A stretch of 64,000 bases of DNA. Origin: Aphrocallistes beatrix (Eukaryota; Porifera; Hexactinellida; Sceptrulophora; Aphrocallistidae). Positions 44,672 through 54,062 of this stretch are shown one piece after another. Location of the stretch: positions 3,503,857-3,567,856 of the forward strand of contig OY725493.1 in the NCBI GenBank assembly GCA_963281255.1, in the 5' to 3' direction. The notes beneath the pieces are model-generated. The model was given only the letters and a program-made list of their open reading frames with translations, made no database searches and was not told the DNA's origin. Position numbers and translations under genes: made by a program. Every line of letters begins with the position of its first letter. Position 1 is the stretch's first letter.

Positions 44672-45098
44672 GTAACATTATACACTATAAATTGTCAACA
44701 GTTGGAAGCAAGTAAGCACAGAATGATATCAAATTCACATTCCACAGAGTATAACAACGTAATAAACAATTAGGAATGCGATATAATAATTTCAAATTTA
44801 AAACTTCATTCAATACTAGTACTAATTGTATACTGAAATTTCATCATTTTAATGTACGTAATGGTATTTTATGTATCAAAGGAACCCATATATGAAAATA
44901 TATACCGCATATCACATAACAAATTCTAGAAATAGTATATATAATTTGATACCACTCTATTGTAGAGTAAGATTTTGAAATTGAAAAATTAGGGTGGGGG
45001 GCCGAGACCGGCGGACCGTGTCCGACACCTATGATCAAGAATCTAAATCTCTTGAATGGCCTGTTTGATTGTTAAAATTTAATCGAATATGAGATAAG
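44672..45098 (-). repeat. Right long inverted repeat
   Basis: Complement of 39925-40354. It contains the mirror of the GGTGTCGGACACGG block at about 45011-45025. Confidence 0.92.
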
Positions 45099-46212
45099 AC
45101 AATGCTGTTCATGCAGTAAATAATTACACGAGGTAACCAACAACAAATTTGGCAAGACAAGATGTTAGTTCATGAATTTTGCCATAAAATGTGAAAAATT
45201 GTTTGATACTGTAAAATAACAGTAAAATCAAAACTAAGACACGAAAATCAGACTATACAAAGTATATGTGTTATAGTACGATAAACTGAAAAGCAATTAA
45301 ACCTAAACCTTTGGAGACGTCGACTTATTTTTCAGTTAAGGCTGGCAGCTCATAAAGAAATTTTTGCACTTTAAGAGGTCATAACCCATCTACACATGCA
45401 AATGAATTAATAGTTTTGATATATTTTGAACCAGCTATCTTACTCATCAATTTGAAATAACAATAATAGAGCTAAACGAAACGGCCGGGAAAATATGATA
45501 AATTTAAGTAAGGGGGGCTATAAATAATAAGCGTCCGATCATAGAAATACGTCAGAACCAGACAGGCCATATCTTTCAAACCAAAAGGAATTGGAAGCTA
45601 ATATTTGGAATTTTTTAATAGGCCATATAAGGCAATATTTTGATAAAATATTAAACTAATTGGAGATCTTCATGCAGGGCGCATAGCTTGGACTGGTCGA
45701 TTTATGATGGAATGACTCAAAATTGATTAACACAATTGATATGATTAATTTGTTCAACAGAAATTAGTTTTTAGATCAATCAAATTTCTTTGTAAGCAGG
45801 GCATTTAATAAGCTTCAGACCGAATTCAAAATCTCATTAATTTCAGTTCTTCTTAAATACCTTAGATCAGCAGTTTTCAACCGTTCTTGACTGTGGACCC
45901 AAATAGCAATTTTTCCAATATTCTGTGGATCTCTCTTTATAACCGTGATACAGAATTTCAAATCATTTAAACCCGCTGATGTTTTCAGTGGATCAATAAG
46001 GGGTCCAGCATAGCCTACTTACGGCTGTGTGTGTCACCGAGAAGGCATGAAAACTAGAAGGCCAGTTTTAATGGAGTCAAAATTTAATTAGATCGATAAA
46101 TCAAAAACCGTATACGATAGATCTTTTGGATGTATTACTACCATATACAAACATTATAACAGAGTATCCAATTCAGCTGTCAAAAATTCGATATGTGATC
46201 ATGTGATTGCGT
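45099..46212. other. No gene recognised
   Basis: AT-rich. AGCAGTTTTCAACCGTTCTTG at about 45879 resembles a hAT MITE end, but no matching right end was found. Confidence 0.4.
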
Positions 46213-46540
46213 AATACCACAGCTTCCTTTGTGTCCGCCGGAGGAGTCCTTTGGCGCCTAGGCTCACATTGATTATTTTATAAGGTAGAAAACATCTCTA
46301 AATACTTGTACTTCTGACTTACTGATATAACATTTGAGATCACTGGAAAAAAAAAAATTTAAACTCTTAACTTTTTTGATGCGTAATGATGACGTCATAA
46401 TAGGATGATGAGTCATCATTTTTTGATAGTTGCATCATATTTGAGATATATTAATATACACAGTATCTTAAAGTTTCAGCTCTCTATGACCTAAAATAGC
46501 TAGTAAGTTATATTCGAAAAACTGAAATTTCGAAATTTAT
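46213..46540 (+). mobile_element. R1 repeat copy, diverged
   Basis: Forward R1 from the middle of the hairpin block (TTTGTGTCCGCCGGAGGAGTC) through GATGACGTCATAATAGG to the TATATTCGAAAAACTGAAATTTC block. It lies directly before an R3 copy. Confidence 0.75.
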
Positions 46541-46545
46541 GAACT

Positions 46546-46655
46546 CAATAAAAACCCTCTTTTGGGGTTTTGCTGTACCAAATTGTCACATGCAGCAACA
46601 ACCTTTAACGGGATCTTTTTGCAAATTTTCAACCGTCAAATCTGTCTGTCTAACT
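46546..46655 (+). repeat. R3 dispersed repeat, copy 2, left part
   Basis: Matches the left part of 33720-34010. The match resumes at 51721 on the other side of the hAT element. Confidence 0.65.
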
Positions 46656-46845
46656 CAGTGATTCTCAAAGTGGGCCGTAGAGCCCCCCAGGGGGCGCTGG
46701 GGGGGCGCTAATGTGTTTTGTTAGCAATACATCTACGATATTTGAACCTCAAAAAAATGTGTATTCCAGAATATTGATGGTCAATCTTTGAAACAAATTT
46801 CAACATTCACTGTGGTTGTTAGAACTAGACAGTACAATAATCACA

Positions 46846-46960
46846 CTGTCAATGGTTTCCCATGACTAAACAATACAATGATTAGTAATTTACACTGTCA
46901 ATGGTTTCCCGTGACTAATTAATACAATAATTACACTGTTGATGGCTTACGGAATCATAA
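46846..46960 (+). repeat. Subterminal direct repeats of the hAT element
   Basis: Three copies of ACACTGTCAATGGTTTCCC-like sequence, each followed by RTGACTAA or similar, lie at about 46850, 46893 and 46936, 43 bp apart. Short repeated motifs near hAT ends are commonly transposase-binding sites. Function here is inferred. Confidence 0.7.
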
Positions 46961-47082
46961 CAAGTTGACCACCATGTTGTTTTTTCAAAACAAATATAAA
47001 GGTCACCGAGTGAGTAAATTATTCTCAATCACAGAAAATGAACAGTAAAAAGAAATGTAGACAATATAGTGCTGATTATATA

Positions 47083-48300
47083 GGGGGCGCTGCATTAGTG
47101 CGAATTTGGGGAGTTGGCATTAGTGCGAATTTGGGGAGTTGGCATTAGTTCTACTGAGTTTTAGAGAGTTGGCATTAGTTCTACTCGAGTTTTAGAGAGT
47201 TGGCATTAGTTCTACTCGAGTTTTAGAGAGTTGGCATTAGTTCCACTCGATTTTTTAGAGAGTTGGCATTAGTTCTACTCGATTTATGGAGAGTTGGCAT
47301 TAGTTCTACTGAGTTTTAGAGAGTTGGCATTAGTTCTACTCGATTTTTTAGAGAGTTGGCATTAGTTCTACTCGATTTATGGAGGGGTTGGCATTAGTTC
47401 TACTGAGTTTTAGAGAGTTGGAATTAGTTCTACTCGAGTTTTAGAGAGTTGGCATTAGTTTTACTCGATTTATGGAGGGGTTGGCATTAGTTCTACTGAG
47501 TTTTAGAGAGTTGGAATTAGTTCTACTCGAGTTTTAGAGAGTTGGTATTAGTTCTACTCGATTTATGGAGAGTTAGCATTAGTTCTACTGAGTTTTAGAG
47601 AGTTGGCATTAGTTCTACTCGCGTTTTGGAGAGTTGGCATTAGTTCTACTCGATTTATGGAGAGTTGGCATTAGTTCTACTGAGTTTTAGAGAGTTGGCA
47701 TTAGTTCTACTCGATTTTTTAGAGAGTTGGCATTAGTTCTACTCGATTTATGGAGAGTTGGCATTAGTTCTACTGAGTTTTAGAGAGTTGGCATTAGTTC
47801 TACTCGAGTTTTAGAGAGTTGGCATTAGTTTTACTCGATTTATGGAGGGGTTGGCATTAGTTCTACTGAGTTTTAGAGAGTTGGAATTAGTTCTACTCGA
47901 GTTTTAGAGAGTTGGCATTAGTTCTACTCGATTTTTTAGAGAGTTGGCATTAGTTCTACTCGATTTATGGAGAGTTAGCATTAGTTCTACTGAGTTTTAG
48001 AGAGTTGGCATTAGTTCTACTCGCGTTTTGGAGGGTTGGCATTAGTTTTACTCTTTTTTATAGAGAGTATATATTCGTTAACGGAAATATGGTTGCGGAG
48101 AAAACAATCGCAGAAAGTGAAAGTAGGCATTTTAAGTTTGAAACAGTGTCAAATTGACCGTGAAAGTGGCATTTTAATTTTTTGAGGTTTGGAAGCATAA
48201 CAATGAGTAAAAATCAAGAAATGATTATTTAGAACTAATGCCAACTCTCCAAATTCACACTAATGCCAACTCTAGAAATTCGCACTAATGCATGCACCCC
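47083..48300. mobile_element. Minisatellite-bearing TIR element, 1218 bp
   Basis: Left end GGGGGCGCTGCATTAGTGCG with AATTT, right end (complement) GGGGTGCATGCATTAGTGCG with AATTT. The 8-bp duplication ATTATATA lies at 47075-47082 and 48301-48308. Nearly all of the inside is a tandem array. Its removal restores the frame of the surrounding hAT transposase (ADY-IKYGF). No coding sequence. The 8-bp duplication suggests hAT machinery, though the GGGG ends are not the CAGTG ends of its neighbours. Confidence 0.9.
47096..48060. repeat. Tandem array of about 30 units, 30-33 bp each
   Basis: The unit is GAGTTGGCATTAGTTCTACT followed by one of a few variants (GAGTTTTAGA, CGAGTTTTAGA, CGATTTTTTAGA, CGATTTATGGAGA, CGCGTTTTGGA). 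The variants recur in similar order, which points to higher-order duplication. The first units carry GTGCGAATTTGGG in place of TTCTACT, matching the terminal repeat, so the array seems to have grown out of the element's own end. Confidence 0.95.
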
Positions 48301-49438
48301 ATTATATAAAATATGGTTTTGTTAAATCTCCAAGCAATGAACAACTCCCGATGTGCCTGCTTTGCGAACAAGTTTTTTCTAATGAAGGAATGGATCCATC
48401 AAGAATGATCGATCATTTGAAATCGTGTCACAGTGACAAGAAAGATAAAGATGTAGAATTTTTCATTAGCTTGAGAGACAATCGCAAAACGATGGGCAAC
48501 ATGTTCAGAAAAGTGGACTCACAAAACAATGATGGCTTGATTGCATCGTATAACATTTCGCTACTAATTGCTAAAGCTGGAAAGTCACATACAATTGGTG
48601 AACAACTTATTCTGCCCGCAATCCAGGAAGCACTTACCACTGTCATGCATACGGACAGGCGTAGTCTGATTAAGTCAATTCTATTGAGTGACGAGGCGAA
48701 TACATAGTATGATGGCTAATGACATCGAGAAAACAATCTACGATATTCTTAAAACGAATTTTCGCTTCAAATCGATGAATCCACAATGCAAGATAACGAA
48801 GCACTGGTCCTAGCATATGTCCGCTTTATTCAGGAAGATAATTTGGTCGAAGAAATGTTGTTTGCTAGACCTCTTTTGACTGATTCAAAATGTGAATCCA
48901 TTTTCAAAATTTTGGATAATTTCTTCAAAAAAAAAGAAATCCCCTTTTGTATAAAATATTATTGCGTGTGCCACAGATGGGGCTCCTGCTATGGTCGGCC
49001 GACATCGTGGATTTATTGCATACTTAAAAATGCTGTTCCTAACGTTTTCGCCGTACACTGCGTCGTTCATCGAGAACATTTAGTAGCAAAACACCTTAGT
49101 CATCGCCTACACAACTCTTTGCATATCGTCATAACAGCTGTCAATAAAATAAAGTCTTCTGCACTCAAGGACAGATATTTAGCCAACTCTGCCATACTAA
49201 CGAAATGGAATTCGAACGTCTGCTTCTACACACCGAAGTGAGAAGGCTTTCAAAAGGAAAATTTCTCTGCCGGTTTTACAGCTTATTTGACACAATTGTA
49301 GAAATCTTACAGGAAGACAATCTGGAGTTAATGCAGCTTGTTCTATCGACAAAATCTGATATTGCTTACATAGCTGACTTATATGAGAAGTTTGACACAA
49401 TGAACCTGCAAATACAAGGCAACATGGTCACTCTAGTT

Positions 49439-50996
49439 CAGTGTTTCTCAAACTAATTTAGCACACCGCCCCCTAATCAGGATTTTACTGTCGATACCGC
49501 CCCTCCCCTTACCCATGATTCGTAAGCTATCAACAGTGTAATTATTGTATTAAGGTTGGTGTTCCCCATGCGAAACTTGTTTTTTATTATAAATGTGCCC
49601 AAATTGCTTTTTTATCATTTTTAGATCCTTATAGGGGTTCTAAAAAATAATCCCGATTTTTATAACTCCAGCCCCAATATTTCGCCACTTTGAGCCACTT
49701 GTATCACCTGGTGTCGCTCTAAAAACGACACATTTCAAATGCGAAATGTCCCACAGCTATAACCTCTTTCAACAGTGTCAGATCATCTTTTTAATGCTGA
49801 ATTCATGCTCAGAACTAGATTTCCAGCAATTTGATATATATATTGGCCATATTTGGAAACATTTTTGTTTGACCGTGCCTAGCAACGGCCAGAAATTTTT
49901 TAACATTCCTGACCGTTGCTAGGAAAAGGCAACCAAAAATATTTCCAAATATGGTCAATATATATATCAAATTGCTGGAAATTTAGTGCTGAGTACGAAT
50001 TCAGTATTCAAATAACGACCTGGCATAGTCAAATAAAGTTATAGGTATGGGATTTCGGCGGAAACTGTCGGACATGGTCATTTTTGGGCCCCCAGTGATA
50101 ACTGTCAACTTTTTCACACTTTTGAAGGTGACATGATGTTAAAATATTTGATATGTCATATTTTGAAGTTAAGTAATACTATAAGTTGTTGATTTAGGAT
50201 GTTTTGATGTTATTTATTATCAGAATACAGTAAAAACAAATGGAAATCAAGCCTTTCCGAAGAAAATTGCTTTGTAGCCAGTATTTAGCACTTAAAAAAA
50301 TCAATTTACAAAGGAGGAATCTCTAGTTACAAAGGTCGTAGAGTTAAAAACTCGACGGTTTTAGAAAGATCTCGTCACGTAGAACAAAATGATAGAGACA
50401 GATTTTTGATATTCTACTTTAGAAAAAAGTTAAAATATTTTTCCTTACGAAAATCTGCCTCTAAATTTTTATAAACGAAATTTGAAAGAAAAATTATTTG
50501 GGTTAAAATTGAAAATTCTATTCCTATTATTTTCTTTATTCAACCATTTTGTGCAAGAATAATTGAGTAAAAGAGGCATAAGGCATTAAAGTTTCCTTGA
50601 ATGTCCTCTGTAAATTAGGTCATTTGGGAAAAAAATAATTTTTCTCTTACTTCTTGGGCTCCCGAAAAGTGTATTTTTGCAGATAACTCATCGAGAATAG
50701 TTTCCACCAAAAATTTCAGGATAAAATAATGAAAACTTTTAGAGTTAGTTCTGGAAGGAAACACCAACCTTAATTAGTCACGGGAAACCATTGACAGTGT
50801 GATTATTGTACTTTCTAGCTCCAACAACTACAGTGAATGTTGAAATTTGTTTCAAAGATTGACCATCAATATTCTGGAATACACATTTTTTTGAGGTTCA
50901 AATATCGTAGATGTATTGCTAACAAAACACATTAGCGCCCCCCAACAACCTTTCAGCGCCCCTGGGGGGCTCTACGGCCCACTTTGAGAATCACTG
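49439..50996 (-). mobile_element. Inverted deletion derivative of the same hAT family, inserted in the transposase
   Basis: Left end CAGTGTTTCTCAAACTAATT (end B), right end CACTTTGAGAATCACTG... i.e. complement of end A (50980-50996). The 8-bp duplication CTCTAGTT lies at 49431-49438 and 50997-51004. Its end B matches the outer right end for about 55 bp and its end A region (50774-50996) matches the outer left end including the subterminal repeats, but the orientation is reversed. Without the TTAA palindrome it is about 338 bp: a MITE made from the outer family by internal deletion. Confidence 0.95.
49554..50769. mobile_element. TTAA-flanked palindromic element, asymmetric copy, 1216 bp
   Basis: The ends GGTTGGTGTT and AACACCAACC lie immediately inside TTAA duplicates (49550-49553, 50770-50773). 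The host MITE's parent sequence at 46911-46930 holds the unfilled site GACTAATTAATACAAT with a single TTAA (46919-46922). The right arm (about 49905-50769) matches the element at 54063. The left arm is shorter and outside about 49780 differs, so the palindrome is only complete near the centre at about 49902 (CCTAGCAACGGCC-type turn). Confidence 0.92.
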
Positions 50997-51720
50997 CTCT
51001 AGTTAAATGCAAAACCATTGTTAGCTCCTTTATTGGGAAGCTAAAGTTATTTAAATAAAACATTGGTCGACGGGAATATTATCAGTTTCCTCGTTTAGCA
51101 GAGCTCAATCTTACAGAGGATGACTTAGCTTACTGCGAACATCTCGAAGTCCTTAAAGAGGATATGATTAAGAGATTTACAGATTTGCTGGAACTTAAAC
51201 CACCTGATTGGATTATTGACCCATTTAGTGTGGACATTGATGAAGTTTCACTAATATTGCAAGCAGAATTAAGCGATATGCATAACGACTAAAAAGATGG
51301 GTTATGAACGGTTTTTGTCGGAAATGTCAACACGAAACAAGTTCCCAAATATGTGGAAGGTGGCGAAATTGCTGACTTTGGCGTTCCCTACATCATATCT
51401 CGTGGAGAGGGGTTTTAGCGCCGTTACCCAACTGTTAACAAAACAGAGAAACAGGCTGGATATTCCAAAGAGTGGTGATTTACGATTGCTTTTAACAGAT
51501 ATGAGGCCAAACGTGAAAAAAATTATTGAAGAGCATCACACACAAGTGCACCTCCTTCGCATTGATTTATAATTTATATTCTATAAACACACTTCTATAA
51601 TTAAAATTAGTACAAAAATGACAAATTTTCGGTTAGGAGAAGGGGAGGGGGCGGTGTCGACAGTAAAATCCTGATTAGGGGGCGGTGTGCTAAATTAGTT
51701 TGAGAAACACTGGTCTAACT

Positions 51721-51895
51721 CAATGAGGTTTCATGTCATAGTGATTCTCTTAACGGCAATCGACGCAAGATGGTCCCGGCTTTCAGCTTATGTGCTGAAA
51801 ATCGAGTTACGAGTCCGTTTTTTCGATATATGGGATTTTAAAGTTAGAGGTCCCCTTATTTTGGTGTTGTTTGAACTTTAAACACCAGTTATTAC
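51721..51895 (+). repeat. R3 dispersed repeat, copy 2, right part
   Basis: Continues the match to R3 copy 1 (AGTGATTCTCTTAACGGCAA, then CTTTAAACACC) after the hAT insertion. Confidence 0.65.
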
Positions 51896-53375
51896 ACGAC
51901 GTTTCAATTGTTTTGTTTGGGCAAGATTTAAAGTGTTAAACCAAGTTTTGAATGAACCCTAATGTTGTATAATAACAACAATAATTTAGTACAAAAAAAA
52001 TAACTCATAATCCGAAGAATTCGTTAAATCGAATTAAATTTTAAAATTATTCGTTAAAAGATCCTCACTACGTTAAATATCACTAGACGACGAACATGCA
52101 CCTTAACCATGTTAAATGACCTAAGAGTACGTAATCTTTCCAAAGAGCACTTGAAATGTCTCGAGAGCAGAATACATATTCAAATAGTACTTTAAAAGAC
52201 TCTAAAGCTCCTCCGTTGTCCTTAATTAAAGCACATTAATCCTGACCTCGATAAATATCGGTTAGTGCGTCAAAAATTAGTAGTGCAGTTAAATCTTCAT
52301 CTGTTAAAAGGACCCAAGACGACGTTAAATGCCCCTACATTGCGAACAATTTGCAGTGTATTTTAAACGCCCTACCTCTAATGCTCAAAGAGCATATAAA
52401 ATTACTTAGACATATTTCACTGCCTCTTGAATAGTTATAGTAGGTGCATCTTAGAGTTTGTTATTTTTCACAAAAGAATGATAATGTAGCTAGTGCACGT
52501 TTAATATCCACTATGAACGTTAAATTTGGAAAGTGTATATTCAATCTCCCTCGTGCATTGATTATAGTTATCTCGGGTTGAATGTGCCTAGAGCAGGTTA
52601 AAAGTCCCTATGTACGAAAAAGTTCCAAGAGCAAGTTTAATATTGCTAATACTACACTGTAAATGTCTCTAGAGCACCTAAAATACCCACGAGGCAACCA
52701 CCTCAATTCACTCAACCAAAGCAGTACTTCCTCCAAACAGTCCAATTATTTGGAATTTGGAACAACTCTATGAGTTAGGATTAGCCTGAAATTTTTGGCG
52801 ACAAAACCCTTCTGGAAGCCATATTATAGCATGGACAGATATTTGAGTTTTGAGTATCAGACTCACTTAATCCCAATCGACGCTACAGTTAAATTTCAAA
52901 CTATTGTCTAGTTGTAGTGTATTTTAAATATATCAATGGCTTTCTAGATATAATTCATCACGTGGAATTCAAATTTTACATTTAGAAACCCCTAAAGTTC
53001 CAAATTAATGATCTTTTTTGCTTTCAAATTAAAAATCGGACTTTTTAGTCAACGACTTCTTCAAGTAAAAATATTTCTTACACAATTTGACTGAGACTTG
53101 GAGAACATCAAGTAAATTGATTGTTAACTGACATATTATAAAACTGGAGAGGCCTTTTTTATTTTCAAAATACACAATCAATTGTAAGATATACTAGTGT
53201 CAATTATAAAGAACTTAATTTACCAGCAGTAATTAATGTATTTTAACCACAAAAATTATGAATATTTAGCTTATTAAGTTTTAATTATGTTTCCAAATTA
53301 CACTATTCAAATTGAAAATGTAATGTGCAAATATATCATTTTGATAGTAGTATAGCTTCTACATCTTATAGTAAT
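51896..53375. other. No gene; degenerate periodic motif at 52060-52700
   Basis: No open frame or transposon end recognised. From about 52060 to 52700 short motifs such as GTTAAAT, AGAGCA and CTCTAGAGCAC recur every few tens of bases, which may be a very old tandem repeat. Confidence 0.4.
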
Positions 53376-53926
53376 ACAAGCGCGCTTCGCGCTTGCTTGC
53401 GCTGCGCGGCTGGCGGACACTTCGTGTCCGCCGGAGGCTCCCTTCGGTCGCCTGGAATCACATTGGTTAATTATAAGGGAGATAACATCTCTAAATATGT
53501 CTGTTCTACTGTGCTAATCGATATCACTCGAAAAATCACCAAATTTGTCAATTTTAAAATTTTTGATGCGTAATGATGACGTCATAACAAAGTGATGAGT
53601 CATCATTTTTTGATGAAAGTCGCATCATATGTGAGGTATGTTAGTATACAGATTCTATTAAAATTTCAGCCTTCTATCTCCTATAATGGCTGAGTTATGC
53701 CCGAATAACTGTGTTGCTTAACTTTTAAAAATGTGACAATGACGTCATAATTCCATGATGAGTCGACATTTTGCTCTGAACTCAGAACTTACTGGAGCCA
53801 TAGCCAAAAGACTCCCACATGCCAAAAATCAGCTTTCTGAGCCCGGCAGTTTCTTCAATCAATTCGTTACAGAGAGATATATATATATATACACAAATAA
53901 CAATCGAGTTTTAATAGTAAGGATAT
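53376..53926 (+). mobile_element. R1 repeat, full-length reference copy with tail
   Basis: R1 body 53376-53870 plus tail to 53926. Order: three adjacent hairpins (CAAGCGCGCTTCGCGCTTG; GGCGGACACTTCGTGTCCGCC, a 9-bp stem on a 3-base loop; GGCTCCCTTCGGTCGCC), then ATAAGGGAGATAACATCTC, GATATCACTCGAAAAATCACC, AATGATGACGTCATAAC, GATGAGTCATCA, CTATAATGGCTGAGTTATG, CAATGACGTCATAATTCC, and CAATCAATTCGTTAC. A TA run and AATCGAGTTTTAATAGTAAG follow. No coding capacity and no clear terminal inverted repeat or target duplication, so its class is open. At least 16 full or partial copies lie in this window. Confidence 0.9.
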
Positions 53927-54062
53927 GATATCACTTGGACTAACTAGTAATCAATTGTATGTTATTAAATAGATTTCGACATTTCGTAATGTAGTGTTGT
54001 AACTTACATAGTCACGTTGGAGATAGAATAATTTTGTATTTGGAATATAAGTTAGTACTTAA

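Larger units (their letters stand above)
39925..45098 (-). mobile_element. 5.2-kb element with about 430-bp inverted repeats, unclassified
   Basis: 39925-40354 and 44672-45098 are near-identical inverted repeats. They begin CTTATCTCATATT, include GGTGTCGGACACGG and GTCTCGGCCCCCCACC, and end inside near TTGACAATTTATA. Between them the minus strand carries a broken multi-part coding region at 42467-44506. The bases just outside (TCCGAGAGC and ACAATGCTG) do not form an obvious target duplication. Terminal repeats of this length occur in MULE-like and some other DNA transposons and in Mavericks. No Maverick genes (protein-primed polymerase, integrase, capsid) were seen. Confidence 0.8.
47038..51572 (+). 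pseudogene. hAT transposase, ZBED5/SCAND3-like, split by insertions
   Basis: The likely start is ATG 47038: MNSKKKCRQYSADYI is followed, after removal of the 47083-48300 insert, by KYGFVKSPSNEQLPMCLLC. The BED-type finger continues as C-x2-C (48358-48369) and H-x4-H-type LKSCHSDKK (about 48418-48435). Then come LISYN/ISLLIAKAGKSHTIGEQL, a shifted region near 48705, LQIDEST (first catalytic Asp, about 48770), LAYVRFIQEDNLVEEMLF, the DGAPAM region (frame-shifted near 48975), NVFAVHCVVHREHLVAK and FYSLFDTIVEIL. QGNMVTLV runs to 49438, where the second insert lies; the frame resumes at 51005 as KCKTIVSSFIGKLKLF. The C-terminal hAT dimerisation motif is FPTSYLVERGFSAVTQLL (about 51385-51440). Several frameshifts show it is dead. 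Confidence 0.9.
46656..51712 (+). mobile_element. hAT element with ZBED/SCAND3-type transposase, carrying three nested insertions
   Basis: Left end CAGTGATTCTCAAAGTGGG (end A) and right end TAGTTTGAGAAACACTG (end B); 8-bp duplication GTCTAACT at 46648-46655 and 51713-51720. Without the inserts (47083-48300 and 49439-50996 plus one duplication each) the element is about 2.26 kb, with its transposase on the plus strand. It sits in an R3 repeat copy. Confidence 0.95.

Noticed and set aside
39925..45098. Maverick/Polinton, because of long inverted repeats
   Set aside because: Too small, and no polymerase, integrase, ATPase or capsid-like genes were recognised. Ends do not begin AG and no 6-bp duplication is visible.
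45879..46030. hAT MITE starting AGCAGTTTTCAACCGTTC
   Set aside because: No complementary end or target duplication found.
47096..48060. Regularly repeated units suggesting a CRISPR array
   Set aside because: The units follow each other directly without unique spacers, and the surroundings are a eukaryotic transposon. It is a minisatellite.
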